NCBI RefSeq assembly: GCF_900115095.1
Contig: NZ_FOVH01000017.1
Location: 1-64,000 of the forward strand
Length of the DNA: 64,000 bases
Direction: 5' to 3'
DNA from: Actinomadura madurae
GTDB lineage: Bacteria; Actinomycetota; Actinomycetes; Streptosporangiales; Streptosporangiaceae
Shown: positions 1 through 7,887 of the stretch, one piece after another
How positions within the stretch are numbered: the stretch's first letter is position 1
How the letters are laid out: the number at the start of each line of letters is the position of its first letter
The notes under the pieces: generated by a model
Told to the model about the DNA's origin: nothing
Databases searched by the model: none
Seen by the model: only the letters and a program-made list of their open reading frames with translations
Program-made: the position numbers and the translations under genes

Positions 1-54
1 TGTCCTGTCCCGGGACATGCTTGACATCTCTGTCCCATCACATGCTTGACGGGT
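1..54. repeat. left inverted repeat of IS A, with two internal motif copies
   Basis: The left terminus contains the motif GGGACATGCTTGAC and, about 28 bp further in, a second copy ATCACATGCTTGAC. The same two-copy arrangement occurs inverted at the right end, so each end appears to carry two transposase binding sites. Confidence 0.8.
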
Positions 55-1909
55 GCCTGTTCGGCTTGGCTGTCGCGTGTTCGTTTGCGGGCGTCGCGTG
101 TCAGGGAGGCCGGGATTGGGCCTGGTCGAGTTGTCGGTGGTGGAGCAGCGGTATCGGGCGGTGCTGCAGGTGCTGGCGGGGGTGCCGGTGATCGAGGTGG
201 CGGCCCGGTTCGGGGTGTCGCGTCAGAGCGTGCATGCCTGGGTGAAGCGTTATCGGGCTGAGGGGCTGGCGGGGCTGGCTGATCGGTCCCGGCGTCCGGT
301 GTCTTCGCCGGGTCAGATGAGTGCGCAGGTGGAGGCCGTGGTGTGTGAGCTGCGGCGGGAGCATCCGCGGTGGGGTCCGGTGCGGATCGTGCATGAGATC
401 GGTCGGCTGGGTGTGGTGCCGGTGCCGTCGCGGATGGGCGTGCATCGGGCGCTGGTGCGGCATGGGTTGATCGAGCCGGGCCGGCGGCGCCGCAAGCGGG
501 AGGAGTTTCGCCGCTGGGAGCGCGAGGAGCCGATGGCGTTGTGGCAGATGGACATCGTCGGCGGGGTGTTGTTGGCCAATGGGTCGGAGTGCAAGGTGGT
601 CACCGGGGTGGATGACCATTCGCGGTTCTGTGTGATCGCTGAGGTGGTGCCGCGGGCGACGGGCCGGGCGGTGTGCCTGGCGTTCGCGGCGGCGTTGCGT
701 GAGTTCGGGGTGCCGGGTGAGGTGCTGACCGATAACGGCAAGCAGTTCACCGACCGGTTCGGGCATGGCGGTGAGGTGCTGTTCGACCGGATCTGCCGGG
801 ACAACGGCATCGTGCACCGGCTGACGCAGCCTCGCTCACCGACCACGACGGGCAAGGTCGAGCGGTTCCACCAGAGTCTGCGGCGAGAGCTGCTGGATGA
901 CGCGGTGCCGTTCGATGACCTGCCTGCGGCCCGGGCTGCAGTGGCGGGCTGGGTGGTCGAATACAACACCCGCCGCCCGCATCAATCGTTGGGCATGGCG
1001 TTCCCGGCCGACCGGTTCGACACCCGCACCGCCCAGGGCGAGCAGGAGCTGCTGCCGTTGCGGCTGCCCGCCGCGGTCCGCCTGGCCGCCGTCCCACCGG
1101 CCGCCCAAGAAGCCGAACCCGCCGACCCTGCCGGCACCGATGTGCAGGCGCAAGCCGCCCAGATAAGGGTGTGGGACGGCGGGGCAGTGGAGTTCGAACG
1201 AACCGTTCCGGCCAGCGGGAACATGTTCGTGGCCGGTCGCCAGTTCTGGCTCGGCCCCGCCCAGGCCGGTGTCACGGTGACGTTCTGGGCCGACACCGAT
1301 GTCATCCACCTGCTCAACGCCGGGTCCCGGATCAAATCCGTGCGCTCACACCTGTCGACCGCCGACCTGACCGCACTGGCCGCCCGCGGAGCCCGCAAAG
1401 CCGGGCCACCCCCGTTGCCGCCACCCGAAGACGGCGAGGCGGGAGAGGTCGACCGGACCGTCAACAAGGACGGCAACGTCGGCCTGGGCGGCCGCATGGT
1501 GCTGGCCGCAGAGATCCTGCGCGGCCGCCGCGTCGGCATCCGCATCGAACCCGCCACCCTGATGTTCTTCGACCCCCAAACCCGCGAACTGCTGCGCACC
1601 CGCCCCAACCCGTTCACACCCGACCAGGTCCAGGCGCTGCGCGGACTACGGCGGGCCGGTCCACCGCCCCGGCCCCGCACCGAACCGGTCACCGTTCAGC
1701 GGCGGGCCAGCAACAGCGGCGTGGTCATGGTCACCGGGCAAAAGATCGCACTGGGCCGCCTGCACGCCGGCCGGGTGGTGACCATCCACGTCGCCGACAC
1801 CACCCTGGCCATCGAACTGGGCGACGACGACGTGCGGACGGTCCGCCGGACCACCACCCAGCCCGTCCGAAGCATCAAGGCTCACCGGCCCCGCAAGGCC
1901 GCCCCATGA
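53..1909 (+). CDS. IS481-type DDE transposase with triplicated C-terminal module
   Basis: Cut-and-paste type transposase. Numbered from the GTG at 53: a helix-turn-helix region at about residues 30-85 (GVSRQSVHAW), a second winged-helix-like part to about 155, then an RNase-H-like rve core with D167 (WQMDIV), D227 (LTDNGKQF) and E270 (KVERFHQ). The D-to-E spacing is 42 residues, longer than the usual 35. After residue about 378 come three related beta-rich modules (about 379-429, 465-522, 546-600) sharing the pattern V-x-R-x(5)-G-x(3)-x-G-x(5)-G. The family is usually shorter because it lacks this tail. The true start is probably TTG 131 or GTG 137, since the first codons lie against the inverted repeat. 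The protein is closely similar to the transposase of the neighbouring element. Confidence 0.9.
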   Translation: MPVRLGCRVFVCGRRVSGRPGLGLVELSVVEQRYRAVLQVLAGVPVIEVAARFGVSRQSVHAWVKRYRAEGLAGLADRSRRPVSSPGQMSAQVEAVVCELRREHPRWGPVRIVHEIGRLGVVPVPSRMGVHRALVRHGLIEPGRRRRKREEFRRWEREEPMALWQMDIVGGVLLANGSECKVVTGVDDHSRFCVIAEVVPRATGRAVCLAFAAALREFGVPGEVLTDNGKQFTDRFGHGGEVLFDRICRDNGIVHRLTQPRSPTTTGKVERFHQSLRRELLDDAVPFDDLPAARAAVAGWVVEYNTRRPHQSLGMAFPADRFDTRTAQGEQELLPLRLPAAVRLAAVPPAAQEAEPADPAGTDVQAQAAQIRVWDGGAVEFERTVPASGNMFVAGRQFWLGPAQAGVTVTFWADTDVIHLLNAGSRIKSVRSHLSTADLTALAARGARKAGPPPLPPPEDGEAGEVDRTVNKDGNVGLGGRMVLAAEILRGRRVGIRIEPATLMFFDPQTRELLRTRPNPFTPDQVQALRGLRRAGPPPRPRTEPVTVQRRASNSGVVMVTGQKIALGRLHAGRVVTIHVADTTLAIELGDDDVRTVRRTTTQPVRSIKAHRPRKAAP

Positions 1910-1919
1910 TTCCTAGAAC

Positions 1920-1973
1920 ATCCGTCAAGCATGTCCTGGGACCAAAACGTCAAGCATCTCCTGGGACTAGACA
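1920..1973. repeat. right inverted repeat of IS A
   Basis: Reverse complement matches the left end in about 43 of 54 positions. On the minus strand it reads TGTCTAGTCCCAGGAGATGC and onward, and again contains two copies of the ATGCTTGACG motif. Confidence 0.8.
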
Positions 1974-1987
1974 GGATGGGCGCCCTG

Positions 1988-2043
1988 TGTCGGGTGTCAG
2001 GACCTGCGTGACACATCGTGCTCAGGACGTGAGTGACACTTCG
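1988..2043. repeat. left inverted repeat of IS B
   Basis: Contains two direct copies of a TCAGGAC-x-TG-x-GTGACA motif (around 1997-2012 and 2022-2039). This is the same two-site layout as IS A but with a different base sequence. Confidence 0.82.
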
Positions 2044-3925
2044 CCGAGTGCTGGTGGAGTCGAGCGTGGTGGAGCAGCGGTATCAGGCTGTGCTGCAGGT
2101 GCTGTCCGGGGCCAGTGTCACCGAGGTGGCGGGCCGGTTCGGGGTGTCGCGTCAGGCGGTGCACCGCTGGTTGGGCCGGTATCGCGATGAGGGCTTGGCC
2201 GGGTTATCGGATCGTTCCTCGCGTCCGGTCTCATCGCCGTCGCGGACGCCTGCCGAGGTGGAGGCGCTGATCTGTGAGCTGCGGCGTAATCATCCCTCGT
2301 GGGGTGCTCGCCGTCTGGTGTGGGAGTTGTCCCGGCGGGGCTGTCCCGAGCCGGTGCCCTCGCGGGCCATGGTGCACCGGGTGCTGGTGCGGCAGGGCCT
2401 GGTCCAAGTCGTCCCGCGGGGCCGGCGGCGCGAGGACTACACGCGTTGGCAGCGTTCGGAACCGATGCAGCTGTGGCAGATGGACATCGTCGGCGGGATC
2501 ATGCTGGCCGACAGCACCGAATGCAAGGTCGTCACCGGTGTGGACGACCATTCGCGGTACTGCGTGATCGCCGCGGTGGTGGCCCGTCCGACCGGCCGGG
2601 CCGTCTGCCTGGCCCTGGCCGACGCGCTGGGCCGGTTCGGGATTCCCGATGAGCTGCTGACCGACAACGGTAAGCAGTTCACCGCCCGGTTCGGCCGCGG
2701 CGGCGAGGTGCTGTTCGACCGGATCTGCCGCGAGAACGGCATCGCCCACCGGCTGACCCGGCCCCGCTCGCCCACCACGACCGGCAAGGTCGAACGGTTC
2801 CACCAGACGCTGCGCCGCGAACTGCTCGACGACCACGACACTTTCACCGGCATCGAGCACGCCCAGCAGGTCCTGGACGCCTTCGTCGCCGACTACAACA
2901 CCGCCCGGCCGCACCAGTCCCTGGACATGGACCGCCCCGCCGACCGGTTCCAATCCCGCTGCGACGACCATCTCCCGCTGCGCCTGCCACCCACACTGCG
3001 GACCCTTCCCGACCCCGAACCTGAGCCCGCTGCTGAAGCTGTGAGGGCATCCGAGCCTGAGGTGGTGGTGCCACCGCCTCGCCGGGAACCCGAACCCGCC
3101 ACGGCCACGGGGCTGGTGCTGTCGGCCAACGGCATCGACCCGGTGAACCTGGCCGTGGAGTTCACCCGCGTCATCCCCGCCTCGGGCAACCTGACGGTCT
3201 GCGGCCAGCAGTTCTGGCTCGGCCCGCACCGCGCCGGGCTCACCCTCACCCTGCGCGCCGACACCGGAACCGTCGAACTGCTGACCGCTGGAACCAGGAT
3301 CAAGAAGGTCCCCTCCCGGCTGACCACCGGTCACCTGCGGCAGTTGCTGGCCGGCGGCGGCTCCCGCATCGACCCCCTGGCCACACCGACCCGTCCCGGA
3401 CCGGGTGAGGCGATCGAGGTCGACCGCACCATCAACGGCTGCGGACTGCTGTCGCTGGGCGGCCGCCAGCACTCGGTCGGCTACCACCTGGCCGGACGCC
3501 GCCTGACCGTCCGCATCGACGGTTCACTACTGCACCTGATCGACGGGCACACCCTGCTGCGGACCCTGCCCAACCCGCTCACCGTCACCGACATCGGGCG
3601 CATCCGCGACGCCCGCCTCGCCGGCCCCGGCCCTCAACCCGCGGCCGAACCGATCCGGGTCCAGCGCAAGGTCAGCAGCCGCGGCCAAGTCGTCATCGCC
3701 GGCCAGAAGATCCAGGTCGGCATCGGCCACGCCGGAACCACCGTGACCATCCAGGACACCGACGGCACCTTCCGCATCAGCCTCGCCGACCAGATCATCA
3801 CCGAGGTCGCCCGCACCACCACCAAACCAATCGCCCGGTTCAAAGCACGCAAACCGGAGCCATCACGACCGACCACATCGCGGCCTCGCGAGTGCGATTC
3901 CGACGGACGCACAATGCTCGTGTGA
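2033..3925 (+). CDS. IS481-type DDE transposase of IS B
   Basis: Transposase closely similar to that of IS A. Numbered from GTG 2033: N-terminal helix-turn-helix (GVSRQAVHRW), rve catalytic core with D151 (WQMDIVGG), D211 (LTDNGKQF) and E254 (KVERFHQ), again with a 42-residue D-to-E interval. The C-terminal part has three copies of a beta-rich module, beginning near EFTRVIPASGN, EVDRTINGCG and RVQRKVSSRG. The first codons overlap the left inverted repeat. GTG 2048, 2054 or 2066 are alternative starts that align better with IS A. The stop codon overlaps the start of the Nudix gene as GTGA, implying translational coupling. Confidence 0.9.
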   Translation: MTLRRVLVESSVVEQRYQAVLQVLSGASVTEVAGRFGVSRQAVHRWLGRYRDEGLAGLSDRSSRPVSSPSRTPAEVEALICELRRNHPSWGARRLVWELSRRGCPEPVPSRAMVHRVLVRQGLVQVVPRGRRREDYTRWQRSEPMQLWQMDIVGGIMLADSTECKVVTGVDDHSRYCVIAAVVARPTGRAVCLALADALGRFGIPDELLTDNGKQFTARFGRGGEVLFDRICRENGIAHRLTRPRSPTTTGKVERFHQTLRRELLDDHDTFTGIEHAQQVLDAFVADYNTARPHQSLDMDRPADRFQSRCDDHLPLRLPPTLRTLPDPEPEPAAEAVRASEPEVVVPPPRREPEPATATGLVLSANGIDPVNLAVEFTRVIPASGNLTVCGQQFWLGPHRAGLTLTLRADTGTVELLTAGTRIKKVPSRLTTGHLRQLLAGGGSRIDPLATPTRPGPGEAIEVDRTINGCGLLSLGGRQHSVGYHLAGRRLTVRIDGSLLHLIDGHTLLRTLPNPLTVTDIGRIRDARLAGPGPQPAAEPIRVQRKVSSRGQVVIAGQKIQVGIGHAGTTVTIQDTDGTFRISLADQIITEVARTTTKPIARFKARKPEPSRPTTSRPRECDSDGRTMLV

Positions 3926-4419
3926 CCCGACCCAGAATCCGCGTGGCCGCCTACGTGATCAGACATCGTGCCGCTCCCGAACTCCTTGTCTTCGACCACG
4001 TCGGCGCGCCTCAGGCCGGCACCCAGGTCCCCGCCGGCGGCGTCCAGCCCGGCGAGGACCTGGAACAAGCCGTCTTGCGCGAGGTCTTCGAAGAGACCGG
4101 TCTGCGCACCGTCTCGGTGGTCGAGCAAATCGCCGCTGAGAACAAGCCACATCCCGACACCCGCCAGCCGCGCAGGACCACGTACTTCCATCTTCAAGCA
4201 CCCGCAACCACGGCAGACACGTGGAACCACACGGTATGCGGCAATGGAGATGACGCCGACCTGACCTTCGCCTGCCATTTCCAGCCGCTACCGCTGAAAC
4301 AGCCCCTGGCAGATGATCAAGACGCTTGGTTGGGCCACATCGATTCCCGATGGGCCACCACGACTGACAAGCGGCAGCAAACCGCCGTACCCTCAGACCA
4401 AGAACAAAAGATCATCTAG
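3922..4419 (+). CDS. Nudix hydrolase, passenger gene of IS B
   Basis: A predicted Nudix pyrophosphohydrolase of 165 residues. The Nudix box is intact: G39, E45, R53-E54, E57-E58, G60 in GVQPGEDLEQAVLREVFEET. These residues bind the divalent metal and catalyse hydrolysis of nucleoside diphosphate-X compounds; the actual substrate cannot be told. GTG 3922 is chosen because it overlaps the transposase stop as GTGA; an in-frame GTG at 3892 exists upstream. The gene ends two bases before the right inverted repeat, so it moves with the element. IS481-type elements normally carry only a transposase. The 3' third is noticeably less GC-rich than surrounding DNA. Confidence 0.85.
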   Translation: MTRPRIRVAAYVIRHRAAPELLVFDHVGAPQAGTQVPAGGVQPGEDLEQAVLREVFEETGLRTVSVVEQIAAENKPHPDTRQPRRTTYFHLQAPATTADTWNHTVCGNGDDADLTFACHFQPLPLKQPLADDQDAWLGHIDSRWATTTDKRQQTAVPSDQEQKII

Positions 4420-4420
4420 C

Positions 4421-4476
4421 CGGAGTGTCACCCACCTCCTGAGCCGAATCTGTCACACACGTCCTGAGACCCGACA
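4421..4476. repeat. right inverted repeat of IS B
   Basis: Reverse complement begins TGTCGGGTCTCAGGACGTGT and carries two copies of the TCAGGA-x-GTG-x-GTGACA motif, matching the left end in about 46 of 56 positions. Confidence 0.82.
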
Positions 4477-4505
4477 TTCAGGCGTGGCCCCGCTGAACTG
4501 GGGTT

Positions 4506-4928
4506 TTAGCTGACTTGCTCGCTCGCCTCGTAGCGGCGGCGCCATGCTTCGCAGCGGATGACGTAGGCCGGGAGGTGCTGGGTCTCGAAGTGTTCGGGTG
4601 ACCAGTCGTCGGGGCCGACGTCGGCGCCTTCGTTGCATGCGTAGGTCCAGCCGTGGCGGCCGTCGGCCAGGTCGACGCGGACGAGTTCGTAGACGGGGTC
4701 TTCGAACGCGTCCAGGACTTGCCACTCTTGAGGAGTGAGGCCGGTCAGCAGGTAGCCCGTTGCGGTGGTCCGTGCGGGGACGAGTCCGGGATAGACGCGC
4801 CCGGGGAGGGTGGTGACTCGCCATCCCTCGGCGGCTACCGGTTCGTGGTCGGGGACGCGGTCGATGAGGGCGAACAGGACCTCAGGGAATTGGAGGCTTC
4901 CGTAGACGAACAGGGCCTCCGGGTCCAC
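4506..4928 (-). CDS. gamma-glutamylcyclotransferase-like (AIG2/GGCT) protein
   Basis: A 140-residue GGCT-fold protein. The N-terminus has the diagnostic FVYGSLQFPEVL segment, which forms the substrate-binding loop, and a DAFEDPVYELVRV segment supplies the probable catalytic glutamate. Relatives cyclise gamma-glutamyl groups or cleave gamma-glutamylamines; the substrate here is unknown. The GTG start at 4928 lies inside the end of the upstream HExxH gene (46-nt overlap), so translation is probably coupled. The long in-frame extension upstream of 4928 overlaps that gene and is not coding. Third gene of a minus-strand unit starting at 7147. Confidence 0.75.
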   Translation of the reverse strand: MDPEALFVYGSLQFPEVLFALIDRVPDHEPVAAEGWRVTTLPGRVYPGLVPARTTATGYLLTGLTPQEWQVLDAFEDPVYELVRVDLADGRHGWTYACNEGADVGPDDWSPEHFETQHLPAYVIRCEAWRRRYEASEQVS

Positions 4929-6063
4929 CGACAGTCGGTCCCGCCGGCCAGAGGTCTGCGAGATCGGTTGGGGTGAGCGGGGCTCGGTATGCGGCATGGA
5001 GTACCTCCCCGGACACCTTAACGTCAGCGTCCGCGAGAGCGGCGAACCAGTCGAACCCGGCCGGATACGCCCACATGTAGGTGCGGTGCTGGGGGTCGGT
5101 GCCCCGGTCGGCGAGGTAGCCCGCAATGGTCTTGTCCGTCCACCACGGGACCGCGGCCCTGAGGTGGTCAGCGCACTCGATGGCGGGCGCGCTGTCGTTG
5201 AGAGCTCGGTGCACCTGGGCGAGGACGAGTTGGGTGTAGTGGGCCAGGCGCACACGGGCGATGAGCACCTTGTCCTCGGGGAGCAGGAACAAAGGCCATG
5301 CCTGGGCGAGTCCTTCGAGCATGACCTGTTGGGGTGCATGGATGCTGAGAAGTCGTACCCATGGGACGTCTTCGGCGGTGGCCTGGGCGCTGTAGCCGGC
5401 GCTTTGGAGGCCGTGTCCGAGTACCTCGTGCAGGGCGAATTGGCGGGCGCCGGTCTGGGTGAACTCGACGTTGGGGAGGTTGAGCCGAAGCCGGACGTCT
5501 TGCCCGGCTCCGTCCAGCCAGTACGCCCAGTAGGCATCTACCTCGGCCGTTTCGATGGTGAGCCGATAGGGCGCGGTGCTGCCGGTGGCCTGCCGTACGG
5601 CGGGTTCTAGGTCTTCGGTGGCTTGCCGGATTGCGTCGGGGGCCTCGCTGACCTCAAGGAGTCCTTCGGCCTGGCGGAGTTCGGCGTTTGTGTGCGGGCC
5701 CCAGGTGATGCCGAGATCGGCGAGCGCGGTACGGGCCTGCTCGGCGCGTTCGGCCATGTACTCCTCTGGCCACCCGGCCGTGCCGCACCCTTGGGTCGCG
5801 CGGACGTAGTCGCTGAGGGGGCGGTGTTCACCGAGGAGGGCTCCGAGGTAGGCCAGATCGGCGTCAAGGCGGGTCGCCAACGGGCCGGTTGCGGCGGGAC
5901 GGAGTTCGGTGAGCTGGCGGTAGACGGTGAGCCGGTCGGGGGCCGGCTCGGGGGCGGGGCCGATCGGGTGGCAGTCGAAGTCGATGACCGGTGACCCGCC
6001 GCGGGCGATCTCGTAGGCGTTCCACGCTCGTAGAGCGGTCTCGATCTCGTCACGCAGGTTCAT
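4882..6063 (-). CDS. HExxH metallohydrolase-like protein
   Basis: A 393-residue cytoplasmic protein with no signal peptide. It has a zinc-protease motif HEVLGH (H212, E213, H216) followed by E250 in MLEGLAQAWP. This spacing is compatible with a gluzincin-type HExxH...E site, so a Zn-dependent hydrolase is likely. The N-terminal part is helical with no recognised domain. I do not recognise the exact family; overall layout recalls DUF885-like proteins. Its start overlaps the upstream regulator gene by 14 nt and its end overlaps the GGCT gene by 46 nt, so the three are probably made together. Confidence 0.65.
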   Translation of the reverse strand: MNLRDEIETALRAWNAYEIARGGSPVIDFDCHPIGPAPEPAPDRLTVYRQLTELRPAATGPLATRLDADLAYLGALLGEHRPLSDYVRATQGCGTAGWPEEYMAERAEQARTALADLGITWGPHTNAELRQAEGLLEVSEAPDAIRQATEDLEPAVRQATGSTAPYRLTIETAEVDAYWAYWLDGAGQDVRLRLNLPNVEFTQTGARQFALHEVLGHGLQSAGYSAQATAEDVPWVRLLSIHAPQQVMLEGLAQAWPLFLLPEDKVLIARVRLAHYTQLVLAQVHRALNDSAPAIECADHLRAAVPWWTDKTIAGYLADRGTDPQHRTYMWAYPAGFDWFAALADADVKVSGEVLHAAYRAPLTPTDLADLWPAGPTVGGPGGPVRLRKPPIP

Positions 6064-7147
6064 GGGGGACGTCCCATCGCAGAGTGAGAGCCTGGTTCGG
6101 GCGCAGGTAGTTGCGGGTCAAGGTCATCACGACATCGTCACCGTCGTAGTCCCACACCAAGTCAGCCTCGGCGGAGTTCTCCGAGCCGTCCGGGTGCTCC
6201 TCGGCCGCCGTGCAGCGCAAGAGCTGTCCGGCGCCCCGGTGTCGGACGCGCAGAGTGTAGTGCCGCAGGTATCGCGCGATGCCTTGGCGCCAGTAGTGGT
6301 CTCGGAGGAACCGTCCGCCTCGGATCGTGAACGCGATCGTGGCCGACTCTGCGGGCTGGATCGGTGGAGAGATCTGGCATGCGAACTTCGACAGGTTCGC
6401 GGTGTCGTGGATGCGCTGGATCATGATCCGCCGCTCGGAGTCGGCGTTCGGCTCGATGGTGAGACGCTTCTCGGTGTACTCGAACCACACGTCTCGGGCG
6501 AGTCGCGTCATCGGTTTGTCGCTGAGGTTGAGCAACTGGTGCCGGTAGGTCACCTGTGACCAACCGTCGGGGCCGATGTCGATGTCAGTGGTCAACGACA
6601 GTTCCACGATGCTTCCCGACAGAGCGGCAAGCTGGGCGGTCTCTTCCTCGCTGAGGCGTAACACCTGCTGCAGTTCCAAGAGGCGTCGGCCGAGTTGCCG
6701 TGCCTGGTCGCTGACACCCTCGACGGTGTCGAGCAGCGCAGGGGGCACGGCGGCGGGCGGCGTGTCAGCCGTACCCCACTCAACCTCACCGGCCGGTGAC
6801 TGGAGCCTCTGGTCAATGGTGGCGAGCAGGTCCCCCGCCTGCACAGAGCCCTCCCCGCTGTCGTCCGCGGGGGCCTTGGGAACCGCCTGGGTGGGGACGC
6901 GTTCGAACAACTGCTCAGCGGTCCAGCCGGGGAACATCTTCTCCAGCACGCGGCAGTGGTCGGAGTAGGGAAGGCTCTTCAGCTCGCCCGACATCCATCG
7001 GTGAAGTTGAGCGCGGCTCGGCCCCCGACCCACCAAAGCGGGATCGACCTTGCGCGCCGCCTTGTCGTATTCGGTGATGAATGTCCGGTGCGTCTGCCAA
7101 TGGCGTTCAAGGATCAAGCCCTTCAACCGCACGGGGGGATTGGTCAT
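6050..7147 (-). CDS. XRE-like helix-turn-helix regulator with beta-rich C-terminal domain
   Basis: A 365-residue probable DNA-binding protein. Residues about 40-90 (GRGPSRAQLHRWMSGELKS) resemble an XRE-type helix-turn-helix. A helical linker follows (about 150-180), then a beta-rich domain with an IRGGRFLRDHYWRQ segment and an LRPNQALTLRWDV end. The C-terminal domain is unassigned; it may bind a ligand. It is the first gene of the operon with the HExxH and GGCT genes and is divergent from the tiny genes starting at 7367, so it is a good candidate to control the shared intergenic region. Confidence 0.65.
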   Translation of the reverse strand: MTNPPVRLKGLILERHWQTHRTFITEYDKAARKVDPALVGRGPSRAQLHRWMSGELKSLPYSDHCRVLEKMFPGWTAEQLFERVPTQAVPKAPADDSGEGSVQAGDLLATIDQRLQSPAGEVEWGTADTPPAAVPPALLDTVEGVSDQARQLGRRLLELQQVLRLSEEETAQLAALSGSIVELSLTTDIDIGPDGWSQVTYRHQLLNLSDKPMTRLARDVWFEYTEKRLTIEPNADSERRIMIQRIHDTANLSKFACQISPPIQPAESATIAFTIRGGRFLRDHYWRQGIARYLRHYTLRVRHRGAGQLLRCTAAEEHPDGSENSAEADLVWDYDGDDVVMTLTRNYLRPNQALTLRWDVPHEPA

Positions 7148-7366
7148 CTTCGCCCTTCCGACAGGCCGAAGCTAGCACGGGACGCGACACAGACGAGACG
7201 AGACGAGAGCAAGGCGCACGAGATGCGTCACGCTCGGTATCGCGACGCGACATGGCTCCCCGCGAGAGTCGTAGGTGTGATCGACAGCGGGACCGGTGAC
7301 ACGGCGCGGGCGGCTCAGTTCCGTGGCCCCGTATCACCAGCCCCGCTACCACCAAGGGGCGAACCG
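7148..7366. promoter_or_regulatory. divergent intergenic region with short repeats
   Basis: A 219-bp gap between divergent genes. It contains a GACGA tandem repeat (about 7191-7207) and a TGCGTC...GACGCG dyad around 7225-7252. These are plausible operator elements for the adjacent XRE-like regulator, but no promoter hexamers are convincing. Confidence 0.35.
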
Positions 7367-7645
7367 ATGGAAACGACGATGTCGCTAGAGCTGGAATTGC
7401 TGGCCGAGTTGCGGGGTGCGCTCGCTGAGCACGAGATCCGCTCCGAGGTGAGGGACGAGGTTGCCGGGCTCGCCGTCGACACCGACGCGCCCGGGGTCTA
7501 CCTCTGGGTCTTCGTCAGCTTCACCGGCCGATTCTTCTCCTGGGCGCGCGGCAACCACCAGCACCCGGTGAACGACATGGCCGGCACCGCGCGCCGCATC
7601 GCCACTCACGTTCAGGGCCTGCACCTGTTGGGGGGCGGCGAGTGA
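7367..7645 (+). CDS. small actinobacterial hypothetical protein
   Basis: A 92-residue protein starting at ATG 7367 with AAGGGGCG just upstream. It has a helical N-terminus (LELELLAELRGALAEHEI) and a beta-hairpin with aromatic residues (VYLWVFVSFTGRFFSWARG), then a C-terminal helix (GTARRIATHVQGLH). I do not recognise a named domain. Similar short proteins commonly sit beside XRE regulators in actinomycetes (recollection, not a search). The stop overlaps the next start as TGATG. First of a run of five tiny genes. Confidence 0.6.
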   Translation: METTMSLELELLAELRGALAEHEIRSEVRDEVAGLAVDTDAPGVYLWVFVSFTGRFFSWARGNHQHPVNDMAGTARRIATHVQGLHLLGGGE

Positions 7646-7872
7646 TGACCGGCAACAAGGCCTCCCGAGTTGTTCGGATTCCCCCTGCGCGGCGCTCGAT
7701 GACCAGGAAGAAGGCGGTCGCCCTGACCGAGGAAGAGCGACAGATCCTCCTTGCGGAACTCGCCGAGATCGCTGCGGAACTCGATGAACTCCACGCGCGG
7801 ACACGGCAGATCACGGCCCGGGTTCACAAGGCCGAATCGGCCTCCCCGACACGCGAGACCGGGGCGGCCTGA
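7645..7872 (+). CDS. small coiled-coil hypothetical protein
   Basis: A 75-residue protein starting at ATG 7645 (TGATG overlap; GTG 7642 is an alternative). A basic N-terminus is followed by a predicted coiled coil (EERQILLAELAEIAAELDEL) and a polar tail. No enzymatic motif. Function unknown; the coiled coil suggests it binds a partner, perhaps a neighbour in this run. Confidence 0.5.
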   Translation: MTGNKASRVVRIPPARRSMTRKKAVALTEEERQILLAELAEIAAELDELHARTRQITARVHKAESASPTRETGAA

Positions 7873-7887
7873 GATGAGCAACTCCGA

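Larger units (their letters stand above)
1..1973 (+). mobile_element. IS481-type insertion sequence A
   Basis: A complete insertion sequence with one transposase gene between imperfect terminal inverted repeats of 54 bp (1-54 and 1920-1973, about 43 of 54 matching). Both ends begin 5'-TGTC, as expected for IS481-type elements. The window starts exactly on the left terminus, so the left flank and any target duplication cannot be seen. The right end lies 14 bp from the next element. Confidence 0.85.
1988..4476 (+). mobile_element. IS481-type insertion sequence B carrying a Nudix gene
   Basis: A second complete element of 2,489 bp. Terminal inverted repeats at 1988-2043 and 4421-4476 match in about 46 of 56 positions and start TGTCGGGT. 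Between them lie a transposase gene and a Nudix hydrolase gene whose stop codon (4417-4419) falls just before the right repeat, so the Nudix gene is part of the element. Flanks are CGCCCTG on the left and TTCAGGC on the right. No target duplication is evident. Confidence 0.85.

Noticed and set aside
1974..4482. Target-site duplication around IS B
   Set aside because: Flanks CGCCCTG and TTCAGGC share no convincing direct repeat.
4929..5537. Long N-terminal extension of the GGCT-like frame
   Set aside because: Overlaps the HExxH gene in another frame and reads as low-complexity Pro/Ser/Thr; the domain starts at 4928.
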